Source of the DNA: Sphingosinicella sp. LHD-64
GTDB taxonomy: Bacteria > Pseudomonadota > Alphaproteobacteria > Sphingomonadales > Sphingomonadaceae
Assembly: GCF_031157375.1 (NCBI RefSeq)
Contig: NZ_JAVIFV010000006.1
Location: 56,278 to 120,277, forward strand
Length of the DNA stretch: 64,000 bases
Reading direction: 5' to 3'
This document shows positions 34,699-44,042 of the stretch, one piece after another (position 1 is the stretch's first letter; each line of letters begins with the position of its first letter). The position numbers and the translations under genes were made by a program. Under the pieces are notes generated by a model. It was not told the DNA's origin and searched no databases. It saw nothing but the letters and a program-made list of their open reading frames with translations.

Positions 34699-36201
34699 TC
34701 ATCTCCTGAGAAATTCCGGCGAAACGAGCAGAAGCGCAAGCCCCTGCGCCGAGCTCTCTGCCCGGGCGATCGCCTGGACGGTCGCGTCGCTCACCGCGCC
34801 GGGCAGCAGCCGGGGGGCGAGCCGGCGGGCGTCGATCGTCTCGGCGGTCCGGCCGGCGAGCCGTTCCGCCGCCTCGACCCGGCGCATCAGCGCGTCGGGG
34901 CCGGACCAGTTCGCATCGATATCGTCGAACCCCGCCGGCGAACCCGGTCGCCAGACCGGCTGGCCGAGCTGGGTGAGCAGGCCCGCCGCCGGCTGCGGCT
35001 GCACTTCGCGCGTGCCGACCGCGCGCAGGGCCGCCAGCGACCAATCCCAGGGGCTGCGGAACTTGGCCGGCGCCGGGGTCCATGCTTCCGGAGAATCGAT
35101 CAGCGCGCGATAGACGGCCGGCAGATCACCGCCACTCCTCAGATACGCCTGCTCCAGCCGCTGCACCATCGCCGGCGGCGGCGCGTCCCCGGCGAAATGG
35201 CGGGCCAGCTTGGTGGCGAGGTGCCTGGCGGTCGCGGGATGGGCGGCGAGATCGGCAAGCACCGCCGTCGCCTGCGCCTCGCCCTCCTGGGCGTAATTGC
35301 GCCCCATGATCGTCCGTGGGCCCGGCTCGTGGATCATCGGCACGAAGGCGAACTCGCCCGGCGCGCCGCGAATGAAGCGCTGGCCGGGGCCGCGCGTGAT
35401 GCCGGCCACGGTCCAGCCGGTCAGAGCGCGCGCGAACTCGGTCACGTCCGCCTGGGCATAACCACCGTTCACGCCGAGCGTGTGCAGCTCCAGGATCTCG
35501 CGCGCCAGATTCTCGTTGAGGCCGCGCTGCCGCCCGCGCTGGGCGATGCGCCGGCCGATGGTGGAGTCCGGCCCGATCGACACTGCCTGGTCGAGATAGA
35601 GCAGCATCGCCGGGTGCCGCTCGACCGCCATCAGCATGTCGGAGAATTTGCCCAGCACATGCGGCCGGATCGCCTCGAACTCGAGCAGCCCGGCAAGCCC
35701 GATCACGGTCAGCTTGTCCGCCGACACGGCGAAATGATTGGCCCAGAAATGGACCAGCCGCTCGACGAACGGCGCCGGCGCGGCGAGCGCGGCATTGGTC
35801 CGCGCGCCGACCAGGTTCAGATAATAATCGTGCGCCTGCCGCCTGACGAAGCGGCGCGCCTGGTCCGGCACATTGGCCATGGCGTCCGGCATTTGCGCCA
35901 TGCCGGGCTGCGCCTCCGGATCTGGCATATCCTTCATCGCGGCCGGCTGCATACGCAGGCGTCCGCGACGGCCTGCGCCACCCGCTGCGCGGCGCAGCTG
36001 CGCCTGGCCGCGTTGTTCCTCGTAGAAGTCCGCCAGATCGGCGACCACGGTCTGACGCTGCGGCGCGGCGGCGATTGAGGGCGGACGCGGCTCGAAGCGA
36101 TCGAGCTGCCCGAGCAGCCAGCGCTTCGCGTCGCCGGGCGGCGCCTCGTCAGGCCGGCCGCCAAGGCCGAAGCGATTGAGGGCAATGGCGATTTCGGTCA
36201 T
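34699..36201 (-). CDS. DUF1800 family protein
   Basis: About 500 residues. IALNRFGLGGRPDEAPPGD at the N-terminus, RLVHFWANHFAVSADK (about 155-170), NENLAREILELHTLGVNGGY (about 227-246) and VTEFARALTGW are typical DUF1800 motifs. Partner of DUF1501; the pair is widespread in proteobacteria and planctomycetes, with no proven reaction. No clear signal peptide. ATG 36201 preceded by GAGG; the frame extends to 36237 without support. Confidence 0.88.
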   Translation of the reverse strand: MTEIAIALNRFGLGGRPDEAPPGDAKRWLLGQLDRFEPRPPSIAAAPQRQTVVADLADFYEEQRGQAQLRRAAGGAGRRGRLRMQPAAMKDMPDPEAQPGMAQMPDAMANVPDQARRFVRRQAHDYYLNLVGARTNAALAAPAPFVERLVHFWANHFAVSADKLTVIGLAGLLEFEAIRPHVLGKFSDMLMAVERHPAMLLYLDQAVSIGPDSTIGRRIAQRGRQRGLNENLAREILELHTLGVNGGYAQADVTEFARALTGWTVAGITRGPGQRFIRGAPGEFAFVPMIHEPGPRTIMGRNYAQEGEAQATAVLADLAAHPATARHLATKLARHFAGDAPPPAMVQRLEQAYLRSGGDLPAVYRALIDSPEAWTPAPAKFRSPWDWSLAALRAVGTREVQPQPAAGLLTQLGQPVWRPGSPAGFDDIDANWSGPDALMRRVEAAERLAGRTAETIDARRLAPRLLPGAVSDATVQAIARAESSAQGLALLLVSPEFLRR

Positions 36202-36249
36202 AAGCGGGCCTCGATCGGTCGATCCGATATAGCCCAAACGCGCCAGTCG

Positions 36250-37410
36250 TCAGAATCCTTCGGGCAGGTGCGCCGGGCCGACCAGCTCCTCGTAGCGGCG
36301 GACCGCATAGCGGTCGGTCATGCCGGCGATGAAGTCGCCGATCGCGCGCAGCGCGGCAGTCGGGCTCGCCTCAACCGGCTGCCATTCCGACGGCAACAGG
36401 CGCAGATCGTCGCGATAGGCGGCGAACAGGCCAGCGAGGACGCGTTGCGCTTCCTTGCGCACCGCCTGGACCGGCGGGGCATTGTACATGCGGGCGTAGA
36501 GAAAGCGTTTCAGCCGCCGCTCGTCGGTCGCGAAGGCTTCCGAGAAGCCGGCGAGCGCATGTCCCGCGTGCCGCACCTCCTCGGCATTCGCCACGCCGGC
36601 CTCCACGATCCGGCGCCGCGTCTCGGCCAGCACGTCGTTGACCATCGCGCCGATCTGCTCGCGGATCAGCTCGGGCAGCAAGCGCACCTGCGGCACATCC
36701 GGGAAACGCGCCCGCACCGCCGTCCAGTTCTGTTTCGCCAGCGGCACGTCCAGCACATCGTCGAGCCGGAACAGGCCCGCGCGCAGGCCATCGTCGACGT
36801 CGTGATTGTCATAGGCGATGTCGTCCGCGATCGCCGCGACCTGCGCCTCCAGGCTCGGCCAGGTGCCGAGCTCCAGCGGAAACTCGCCATCGGCTTCAGC
36901 GAGTGCCCAAGTCGCCTTGGCGACCGGCCCGTTATGCTTGGCCAGCCCCTCCAGCGTCTCCCAGGTAAGGTTCAATCCGTCGCAGCGGGGATAGGGCCGC
37001 TCCAGCTTCGTCAGCAGTCGGATCGTGTGCGCGTTGTGATCGAACCCGCCCGCCTCCGCCATCGCCGCCTCGAGCACGTCCTCGCCGGCATGGCCGAAAG
37101 GCGGGTGGCCGATGTCGTGGGCGAGGCACAGGGCCTCGGTCAGATCCTCGTTGAGGCCCAGCGCTCGGGCCATCGTCCGGCCGATCTGGGCGACCTCGAG
37201 GCTATGGGTCAGGCGCACCCGGAAATGGTCGCCGTCCGGGGCGACGAAGACCTGGGTCTTGTGCCTGAGCCGCCGGAATGGGATCGAATGGATGATCCGG
37301 TCGCGGTCGCGCTGGAAATCGTCGCGGGGGCCCCGCGTCGTCCGTCCCCCCTCCGCATGGCGCCGCCCGCGGCTGCGGGAGGGATCGGAGGCGTAAGGGG
37401 CGAGGGTCAT
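36250..37410 (-). CDS. dgt: dGTPase-like HD-domain triphosphohydrolase
   Basis: HD-domain enzyme that hydrolyses dNTPs to deoxynucleoside and triphosphate, influencing dNTP pools. 386 residues, the size of the shorter dGTPase-like type. Metal ligands: H in RLTHSLEVAQIGR (about 69), HD in ALCLAHDIGHPPFGHAGEDV (about 97-98) and D in DDIAYDNHDVDDGL (about 193). In alphaproteobacteria it normally precedes argS directly; here about 4.4 kb of other genes intervene. Its 5' end overlaps the end of the next gene by 4 nt. Confidence 0.93.
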   Translation of the reverse strand: MTLAPYASDPSRSRGRRHAEGGRTTRGPRDDFQRDRDRIIHSIPFRRLRHKTQVFVAPDGDHFRVRLTHSLEVAQIGRTMARALGLNEDLTEALCLAHDIGHPPFGHAGEDVLEAAMAEAGGFDHNAHTIRLLTKLERPYPRCDGLNLTWETLEGLAKHNGPVAKATWALAEADGEFPLELGTWPSLEAQVAAIADDIAYDNHDVDDGLRAGLFRLDDVLDVPLAKQNWTAVRARFPDVPQVRLLPELIREQIGAMVNDVLAETRRRIVEAGVANAEEVRHAGHALAGFSEAFATDERRLKRFLYARMYNAPPVQAVRKEAQRVLAGLFAAYRDDLRLLPSEWQPVEASPTAALRAIGDFIAGMTDRYAVRRYEELVGPAHLPEGF

Positions 37411-39146
37411 CGGCGCGTCTGGAGGCGCTCTATCTCCTGGCCGGCCTCGCTTGTCCAGGCGAATGCCGAGACGCTGGATTGGCCGAGCCGGTTGACGAAC
37501 TCCTGCGCCGCGCGCGGGGTGTCGAACGGACCGACCAGCAGCCGGCTGGAAGAGCGCCCGTAAGGCGCCGTGTAGATCGTCCGGCCACTGAGCTGCTCCG
37601 ACGCCCGCCCCCGCAGCCGGTTGAACTCACCGGCGAGCCCCGCCCGGTCCGGCACGGTCGCGATCTGCACCCAGTGCCGGCTCGGATTCGCCGGCCGCGT
37701 CGCGCGCGCCGGCGCCGGCGCCGGCCGTGCCGGCTGGGCTTGCGCGGTCGTCGTACGCGCGGGTGGGTTGGCGCGCGCCCGCTCGCGGGCAAGGCCATCG
37801 GCAATCTGCCGGTCGGTCATCGGCGGCGTGGCGGAATTGGCCGGCGGCCGCACCGTCTCCTCCTCGCGCAGCTCGTTCACCAATGCGGCGATCTCGGAAA
37901 ATGGCCGGGCGGGGATCGCAACGACTGGCGTGGTTTCGTCGGGCGGCGATTGCGCACCAGGTGACGGCTGCGTGCCGGAAGGAGTCAGAGAAAAACCGGG
38001 GGTCGCACCGACGGTCGAAGCGGGGATGGCCGTCGAAGTGATCGATGCGCCCGTGCCCGGCACATTGGGCTGGAAGCGGGCCAGCGGCGGCTGTGTGGTC
38101 GCCGATGAAGCAGGACCCGTCGGCGGTGAGACGGCAGGGTTCGACGGGCCAACGACGCGCGGGTTGAGTTCGGCGATCTGCGGACGGCTCCGGCCAGGCG
38201 CCGCATTCTCGATCGGCGAGACTGGCCATTGCCGCCGCGGCGGCATGGTGGTTCCCGGCGCGTCCGGTTGGGCGCGGGTCGGCGGCGGGACTGATGGCGG
38301 TGCGCTCGTCGGGGCCGGCGGCACGGTGCCGCTGCCGCGACTGGCCATCCGCACGGTACCGTTGCCGGGGAAGTGGCCGAAATGCGCGGCCATCGCTTTC
38401 TGCGCGGGCGTCAGCGACGGCAGGCGCGCGAAGAAGGGGGCCATCGCCTGTACCATGCCGGCCGGCATCACCCCGGCCGCGGCGCGATTGGCGCCCGCGG
38501 TGTCGCCGTTCATCGCCAGGATGAAGGCCTGGGTGCGCCAGGCCGCGCGATCGTTGCGCCGGAGCTGCGCATCGATCATTCGGCTCGCCGCCTCGCTCTG
38601 GCCGCTGATCGCCATCGACAGCGCCATGCGCCGGCGAATTTCGGGGTCGTCGCGGTTGCGGAGTGCCAGCGCATAATCGCGCTGCGCTCGGGCCGGATCG
38701 CCGACCGAGTCATAGGCAAGGCCACGGTCCCCGGCGATCTCCGCCTCGGGCGCGCCGAGCTGCACCGCCTCGGCAAAGAGATTGAGCGCCGCCGGCGCCT
38801 GCTCGAGCTGGGTCATGGCCACGGCGAGGCCGGCCTTCACCCGCGCGTCGCGCGGCGAAACCTCATCGGCACGGGAAAAAAAGGTCAGCGCCGCATCGGG
38901 ATCGCCCATATCGAGCGCGGCGCGGCCGGCGCCGGCCAGGGCCGAGACGCTGCGCGGATTCTCGTTGAGGGCGGAAAGATGACGGCGCAATTCCTCGCCG
39001 GCGCCGGTATCGAGCGGCTGGACGACCGCGCCGGGCGGCAGATTGGCCGGCCGCCGCGGCGGCTGCGCCGAAAGGCTGGTTGAAAAGGCGGCGGACGCCA
39101 GCAGCACAAGGCCAACGCGGCGAGACCGCACCGTCGATGAGATCAT
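37407..39146 (-). CDS. TPR and SPOR domain protein
   Basis: About 579 residues. SSTVRSRRVGLVLLASAAFS is a signal peptide, then tetratricopeptide-type repeats (about 55-240; AALDMGDPDAALTFFSRADE and DRGLAYDSVGDPARAQRDYA), a long Pro/Ala/Ser/Thr-rich linker (about 255-470) and a C-terminal SPOR domain (about 490-575; HWVQIATVPDRAG, RLLVGPFDTPRAAQ). Predicted secreted or periplasmic protein that binds septal peptidoglycan. The start may be 39167, where AAAGG precedes the ATG. Overlaps dgt by 4 nt. Confidence 0.85.
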   Translation of the reverse strand: MISSTVRSRRVGLVLLASAAFSTSLSAQPPRRPANLPPGAVVQPLDTGAGEELRRHLSALNENPRSVSALAGAGRAALDMGDPDAALTFFSRADEVSPRDARVKAGLAVAMTQLEQAPAALNLFAEAVQLGAPEAEIAGDRGLAYDSVGDPARAQRDYALALRNRDDPEIRRRMALSMAISGQSEAASRMIDAQLRRNDRAAWRTQAFILAMNGDTAGANRAAAGVMPAGMVQAMAPFFARLPSLTPAQKAMAAHFGHFPGNGTVRMASRGSGTVPPAPTSAPPSVPPPTRAQPDAPGTTMPPRRQWPVSPIENAAPGRSRPQIAELNPRVVGPSNPAVSPPTGPASSATTQPPLARFQPNVPGTGASITSTAIPASTVGATPGFSLTPSGTQPSPGAQSPPDETTPVVAIPARPFSEIAALVNELREEETVRPPANSATPPMTDRQIADGLARERARANPPARTTTAQAQPARPAPAPARATRPANPSRHWVQIATVPDRAGLAGEFNRLRGRASEQLSGRTIYTAPYGRSSSRLLVGPFDTPRAAQEFVNRLGQSSVSAFAWTSEAGQEIERLQTRR

Positions 39147-39257
39147 GTCACATGTAGAGCCGCGCATGCCTTTACCGGCAATGACCGACGTGCCCGTCGT
39201 GCGCCGAGGCGGTATCGCAAGACGATGAAATCGCGTCTCCCCGGTTGCCGGGCGGCA

Positions 39258-40175
39258 TCAGGCAAGCAGCCATGCCAGAACCTCGTCCATTTGCACGGCC
39301 GTCCGGGCGAAAGCGTGGCCGGCGCCCCCCTTAGACGCGCGTCTCCAGATCGCGACCGGGCCGCCATCCCAGTTCCGCCAGTCGCCGCGCGATCCCGATT
39401 TGATGCGGGGCCATGCCGGCGTCCATCATCAAGGTGCCATGATCCAGCCACAGCCGCCGTCCGGCCGGGCCGCCGAGCCGGCCGAAATAATCGGGCCAGA
39501 GCGTAAGCAGCTGCGGATGCTCGATGAAACGCTCGTCGTAGATCGGCCAGTTCGGTGACATGCACGCGGCGCGGTCGAAAGTCTGCTGCGCCTCGACGAA
39601 GATGGCGCCGGCCATCACACCGGCCTGGCTGGCGCCGAAGATGGCAGTGTCGAGGCGGTCCGCCAGAGTGCGGTAGCGCGCGTCGATGAACGGCTTCAGC
39701 CTTGTCGTGAGATATTGGATGAACCGCGCCGAGAGAAGCGGCCGCCCCGCGAGGCGCGCGATCTCACGATCGATCGCGGCGCGCAGACTGCCCTCCGACA
39801 GATCGTAGATCGTCTGCGGCATATATTGCCGGAAGCGATCGTCCCGAGATTGTCGATCGCGACGATCAGGACCGGCTCGATGCGGCCAGCGGCGGCAAGC
39901 CGGGCGACGCGGTGATCGGCGGCAAAGTTCTCGCCGTCGGCGTCGCTCGCGAAGGCCCACTGCCCGTCGAGCATGTAGAGCGTGCGGTAGGACCGAACCT
40001 CTTCGTCATAGCCGCACGGCAGCCAGATCCGGACGCGCAGCTCAGGATCATCGCCGGAACGAAGCGGCTCGACCGTCTCGATACGGCCTTGCGGCGCGTC
40101 CGGCGCGGCGATCGCAGATGCTGCCGCCGCGGCGGCAGCACCTATTACGAACGTCCGTCGGCAGACCAGCTGCAT
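39258..40175 (-). pseudogene. Tat-exported esterase (esterase D type), broken by two frameshifts
   Basis: Reading starts at 40175 with the signal MQLVCRRTFVIGAAAAAAAS, then VEPLRSGDDPELRVRIWLPC and YRTLYMLDGQWAF, up to VLIVAIDNLG. The next family residues, DRFRQYMPQTIYDLSEGSL, are in another frame, so one base is missing near 39847. The second part holds the Ser motif FGASQAGVMAG and runs to GRDLETRV and a stop at 39331. The expected end, GAGHAFARTAVQMDEVLAWL, which holds the catalytic His, lies in a third frame to the TGA at 39258, so a second shift falls near the G-run at 39325-39331. Either a decaying gene or sequence error. Rebuilt length about 305 residues. Confidence 0.82.
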
Positions 40176-40200
40176 CGCGGATCGGCCGCTTGGACTCCCC

Positions 40201-41730
40201 CTACTGGTTGTTCTGCCGGTTGAGGAAACGCGGGATGTCGAGCGGGTCGCGGCCAGGGCGCACCCGCGGCGAATCCTCGTCGTCGACCTGGGCCTTGGCG
40301 GCGCCGCGGGCGATGCTCGACATGCGCTCGAACAAGGTGCCGCCTTCGCGCGGCTTGGCGGCTTCTTCGGGTTCCTCCTCGGCGTCGCGGTTCAGCCAGG
40401 AACGGCGCTCGCTCTGGCTGATGTCCTCGTCGCCGCGCAGCGGCGGTGCGACCTCCTGCCCTTCGAGATTGTCGAGCAGCAACTCGTCATCGCCGGTTTC
40501 ATCGTCGGCTGGCTGGTCGAGCAGCATTTCGGCCGGCGCCTCGACGGTCTCGTCGATGAAGCTGACCGTCTCCTCCTCGGCCGGCGCTTCGGCGGCCGGC
40601 TCGGGCGGCGTGAGCGTGATCGAAGGCGCGGCCGACGGTGCTTCCTCGACCGACGGCATGGTGGCCGCGCGGGCTGGCGCCGGCTCGGCGGCCGGGGCAG
40701 CTGCGCCGCGCGAGCCCGGGAAGGTGAACACCTTCGCCTGCAGCGGCGTCGCCTGGGTCGCTTCCTCGACGTCGATTCCGGTCGCGACGACCGAGACGCG
40801 GATCTTGCCGTCGAGATCGTTGTTGAACGCCGAGCCCCAGATGATGTTGGCGTCCTCGTCGACCAGCTCGCGGATATGGTTGGCGGCCTCGTCGACCTCC
40901 ATCAGGCGCATGTCCTCGCCGCCGGTGATCGAGATGATGACGCCCTTGGCGCCCTTCATCGAAACACCGTCGAGCAGCGGATTGGCGATCGCCTGCTCGG
41001 CCGCCTCGATCGCACGGTTGTCGCCCGCGGCCTCGCCGGTGCCCATCATTGCCTTGCCCATCTCGCTCATCACCGAGCGGACGTCGGCGAAGTCGAGGTT
41101 GATGAGGCCGGGCATGACCATCAGGTCCGTGATGCCGCGCACGCCCTGCTGCAGCACCTCGTCCGCCATCATGAACGCTTCCTTGAAGGTCGTGTTCGGG
41201 TTGGCGATGCGGAACAGGTTCTGGTTGGGAATGACGATCAGGGTGTCGACATGCTGCTGGAGCTCGTTGATGCCGGCCTCGGCCGAGCGGGCGCGCCGGG
41301 CGCCTTCGAAGGCGAACGGCTTGGTGACGACGCCGACGGTCAGGATGCCGCGGTCGCGCGCCGCCTTGGCGATCACCGGCGCCGCGCCGGTGCCGGTGCC
41401 GCCGCCCATGCCGGCGGCGATGAAGCACATATGCGCACCGTCGAGCGCGGTCTCGATCTCCGCGCTCACCTCTTCGGCGGCGGCCTTGCCGATCTCCGGC
41501 CGCGAGCCGGCGCCGAGGCCCTGGGTGATCTTCGGGCCGAGCTGGATCTTGCGGTCCGCGGTCGAATAGTTGAGCGCCTGCGCGTCGGTGTTGGCGACGA
41601 TGAAGTCGACCCCCTGCACGTCCGACTGGATCATGTTGGCGATCGCGTTGCCGCCAGCGCCGCCGACCCCGATCACGCTGATCCTGGGCCGCAGCTCCTC
41701 CACTTCCGGACGGATGAAATCGATGCTCAT
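40201..41730 (-). CDS. ftsZ: Cell division protein FtsZ
   Basis: Tubulin-like GTPase forming the Z ring. 509 residues. GTPase domain (about 15-320) with AGGNAIANM, the tubulin signature [17 protein letters not shown] (about 104-120) and the T7 loop [12 protein letters not shown] long acidic, Pro/Ala/Glu-rich linker (about 335-490) ends in [15 protein letters not shown], the conserved C-terminal peptide that binds FtsA. Longer than E. coli FtsZ (383) because of this linker, as usual in alphaproteobacteria. It is preceded by a 120-bp gap from ftsA that probably has its own promoter. Confidence 0.98.
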   Translation of the reverse strand: MSIDFIRPEVEELRPRISVIGVGGAGGNAIANMIQSDVQGVDFIVANTDAQALNYSTADRKIQLGPKITQGLGAGSRPEIGKAAAEEVSAEIETALDGAHMCFIAAGMGGGTGTGAAPVIAKAARDRGILTVGVVTKPFAFEGARRARSAEAGINELQQHVDTLIVIPNQNLFRIANPNTTFKEAFMMADEVLQQGVRGITDLMVMPGLINLDFADVRSVMSEMGKAMMGTGEAAGDNRAIEAAEQAIANPLLDGVSMKGAKGVIISITGGEDMRLMEVDEAANHIRELVDEDANIIWGSAFNNDLDGKIRVSVVATGIDVEEATQATPLQAKVFTFPGSRGAAAPAAEPAPARAATMPSVEEAPSAAPSITLTPPEPAAEAPAEEETVSFIDETVEAPAEMLLDQPADDETGDDELLLDNLEGQEVAPPLRGDEDISQSERRSWLNRDAEEEPEEAAKPREGGTLFERMSSIARGAAKAQVDDEDSPRVRPGRDPLDIPRFLNRQNNQ

Positions 41731-41850
41731 TCCTCGTCTCCCCTATCCCCGCGCACCGCGTGGCGGATACCCTCTAAGCCCTTCTGCACGATGCGATTCC
41801 GCGGTGCGAGCGAAAAGTTAACAGCAGCGTCACGTTTTCCCCAACTTTCC
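41731..41850 (-). promoter_or_regulatory. ftsA-ftsZ spacer with likely ftsZ promoter
   Basis: The only open dcw junction without a palindromic repeat. It is less GC-rich near ftsA, contains GTTAAC (a CtrA-like half site) and a GATTC (GANTC) methylation site at 41795-41799; a second GANTC, at 41859-41863, lies at the end of ftsA. GGGGAGACGAGGA before the ftsZ ATG is a strong ribosome-binding region. The exact -10/-35 cannot be fixed by eye. Confidence 0.45.
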
Positions 41851-43113
41851 TCAATACTGAGTCCGAAAAGCCGCAATCAGCCGCTGGACCATGTTGCCGC
41901 TCCGCCCGTCCGCCTGCGGCGCGGCGAAGCCGGCGCGCAGATCGGTGTCGTCCGAGGCGGCGAACTGGGCGAGCCCGGCCAGCGTCGAGAAGGCCGGACC
42001 GCTATGCGCCTCCGGCAGGCCCGCCATGGTCGGCCGCCCGACCCTGACGGCACGGCCGAGCACCCCCTGGGCATAATCCGCCATGCCCTTGAGTTCAGCC
42101 CCGCCGCCGGTCAGCACGACCTGCCGGCCGAACGGTCCGGCGAAGCCGAGACCTTTCAGCGCCGCCTCGATCTCACCGGTGAGCTGCTCCAGCCGCTGGC
42201 GCACGACGGTGACGAGCTGGGCGCGGGTGATGCGTGCGCTCTCGACGCCGTCCTGATGCCCGGCGATCGGCGCCAGCTCGATCATGTCGTGATTGTCGCG
42301 CGGGCTCATCATAGCAGAACCGTAGAAGCACTTGATCCGCTCCGCCTCGGTGCGCCGCGTGCCGAAGGCGGCGGCGATGTCGTCGGTGATGTCGCTGCCG
42401 CCCACCGGAATGGATTTGAGCCCGACCAGCATGCCTCCGGCGAACACCGAGACGTTGGTCACGCCGGCGCCGAGCTCGACCAGGGCGACGCCGAGCTCGC
42501 GCTCCTCGTCGCTGAGGCAGGCCTTGCCGGCGGCCACCGGCCCGGCGACGATCGCCTCGACGCCGAGATGGGCGGAGCGCACGCACAGGTCGAGATTCTT
42601 CACCGGCGAGGGATCGGCGGCGATGACATGGATGTCGACGGCGAGCTTCTCGGCATGAAGGCCGTGCGGCTTCCTGACCCCGTTTATTCCGTCGATCGTG
42701 TAGAGTGCCGGCATGGCATGGAGCACCATCCGCCCGGCCGGATCGATCGATTCCTGGGCGGCGCGGAGCAACGCATTGATGTCGGCATCGGCGATCTGGC
42801 CGCCGCCGATCGCCACCTCGACGCTGGCGACGTCGCTCACCACCCCGCCGGCCGAATAGCCGACATGGACCTGGTCGATATTGGTGCCGGCGATCCGCTC
42901 GGCCTGCTCGACCGCCTCGCGGATCGCGGTCTCGCTCTTCGCCATGTCGGCGATGAAGCCGCGCTTGACGCCGCGGCTCTCGCGCTGGCCGGTGCCGAGG
43001 ATCCTGAGCCGCCCGTCCTCGCCCGGCTCGGCGATCATCGCCGTAACCTTGGAGGAGCCGACATCAAGCGCCGCGACCAGGTTGCGGGAGGGCGCCGGGG
43101 TCGGACGCCTCAT
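41851..43113 (-). CDS. ftsA: Cell division protein FtsA
   Basis: Actin-like membrane tether for FtsZ. 420 residues. ALDVGSSKVTAMIAEPGEDG (phosphate-1 loop), VELGAGVTNVSVFAGG (phosphate-2), GGSDITDDIAAAFGTRRTEA and VVLTGGGAELKGMADYA match actin-fold FtsA motifs. The C-terminus RSGNMVQRLIAAFRTQY is the amphipathic membrane-targeting helix. Overlaps ftsQ by 4 nt and is followed after 120 bp by ftsZ. Confidence 0.97.
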   Translation of the reverse strand: MRRPTPAPSRNLVAALDVGSSKVTAMIAEPGEDGRLRILGTGQRESRGVKRGFIADMAKSETAIREAVEQAERIAGTNIDQVHVGYSAGGVVSDVASVEVAIGGGQIADADINALLRAAQESIDPAGRMVLHAMPALYTIDGINGVRKPHGLHAEKLAVDIHVIAADPSPVKNLDLCVRSAHLGVEAIVAGPVAAGKACLSDEERELGVALVELGAGVTNVSVFAGGMLVGLKSIPVGGSDITDDIAAAFGTRRTEAERIKCFYGSAMMSPRDNHDMIELAPIAGHQDGVESARITRAQLVTVVRQRLEQLTGEIEAALKGLGFAGPFGRQVVLTGGGAELKGMADYAQGVLGRAVRVGRPTMAGLPEAHSGPAFSTLAGLAQFAASDDTDLRAGFAAPQADGRSGNMVQRLIAAFRTQY

Positions 43114-44042
43114 ATCGTCCTCGACAGGTCTTCGGGAATCTGGCCCGGATCAGAGGGCACCAGCTGCGGCACCGAGGAGCCCGGCTCGCGCGTCACCCGC
43201 ACCACCATCCGCGCCGGATCGCGCATGTCGAAGCGCACGAAGCCGCGGCCGAGCAGCTGGGTCTGCTGGTCCATGCTGGCGAAGCGCCGGATCGCACGCA
43301 GCGCCAGATCATTCCCTTCCGGCAGGGTCAGCGTCTCACCGGTCTGGAAGCGGATGTCCCAGCGGCGCCCGCCGACCCAGGTCGCGCCCGCGACTTGCGG
43401 CCTGAGGTGCGGCGCGGCGGAGAGCAGGCCGGCAAGCGAAGCAAGATGGCGGTTGGCGTCCGCGCCGATCACCAGTGGCAGCTGCGGCATCGCCTCGACC
43501 CGCACCGGCTCCAGCACGACGCCCTCGGCATCGATCAGGCTCAAACGCCCGCCATTCTGCCAGATCGCCACCGGCCGCCGCTCGACGATGTCGACGACCA
43601 ACGTGTCGGGCAGACGCCGCGACACCCGCGCCTCGCGGATCCAGCCGAATTCGAGCAGCCGCGCGCGGGTCGCCGCAAGATCGACCAGCGGCATCGCCAT
43701 CGACGGCTGGTCGAAGGCGACATTGTAGATGTCGAGCCGCGAGACGCGCTCGGTACCGTGGATCTCGACGCGCTGCATCTTGAAGCCGGCCTCGCCGATC
43801 GCCTCGCCGAGCGTCAGGCCGGCGAGCTGCGGCAGGCGGAGCATGAGGACAGCCCCGAGCAGCACGCCGAACACGACCAGCGCCAGCAGCCAGCCGCCGA
43901 TCCGCCGCACCATCTTCGGCGGCACACCCATCGTCTCGAGCATACCCGGCGTTTTCGACCGGCGCGTATTGACCGAGCGCGGCGCCGCCCGCCCCTTCGG
44001 CCGGGTGCGCTGCGCCGATCCGCGGGCGATGCGGGCGTTCAC
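43110..44042 (-). CDS. ftsQ: Cell division protein FtsQ
   Basis: Bitopic divisome protein linking early and late components. 310 residues. Basic cytosolic N-terminus (about 1-45), one transmembrane helix (about 48-68), POTRA domain starting MQRVEIHGTERVSRLDIYNV (about 88-160), then the FtsQ beta domain with RRLPDTLVVDIVERRPVAIW. Overlaps ddl (4 nt) and ftsA (4 nt). Confidence 0.95.
   Translation of the reverse strand: MNARIARGSAQRTRPKGRAAPRSVNTRRSKTPGMLETMGVPPKMVRRIGGWLLALVVFGVLLGAVLMLRLPQLAGLTLGEAIGEAGFKMQRVEIHGTERVSRLDIYNVAFDQPSMAMPLVDLAATRARLLEFGWIREARVSRRLPDTLVVDIVERRPVAIWQNGGRLSLIDAEGVVLEPVRVEAMPQLPLVIGADANRHLASLAGLLSAAPHLRPQVAGATWVGGRRWDIRFQTGETLTLPEGNDLALRAIRRFASMDQQTQLLGRGFVRFDMRDPARMVVRVTREPGSSVPQLVPSDPGQIPEDLSRTI

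Noticed and set aside
40876..43728. 950-codon open frame on the plus strand across ftsZ and ftsA
   Set aside because: It is the antisense shadow of ftsZ and ftsA in GC-rich DNA; the translation is His/Arg/Gly-rich with no domain, and the opposite strand encodes clear FtsZ and FtsA.
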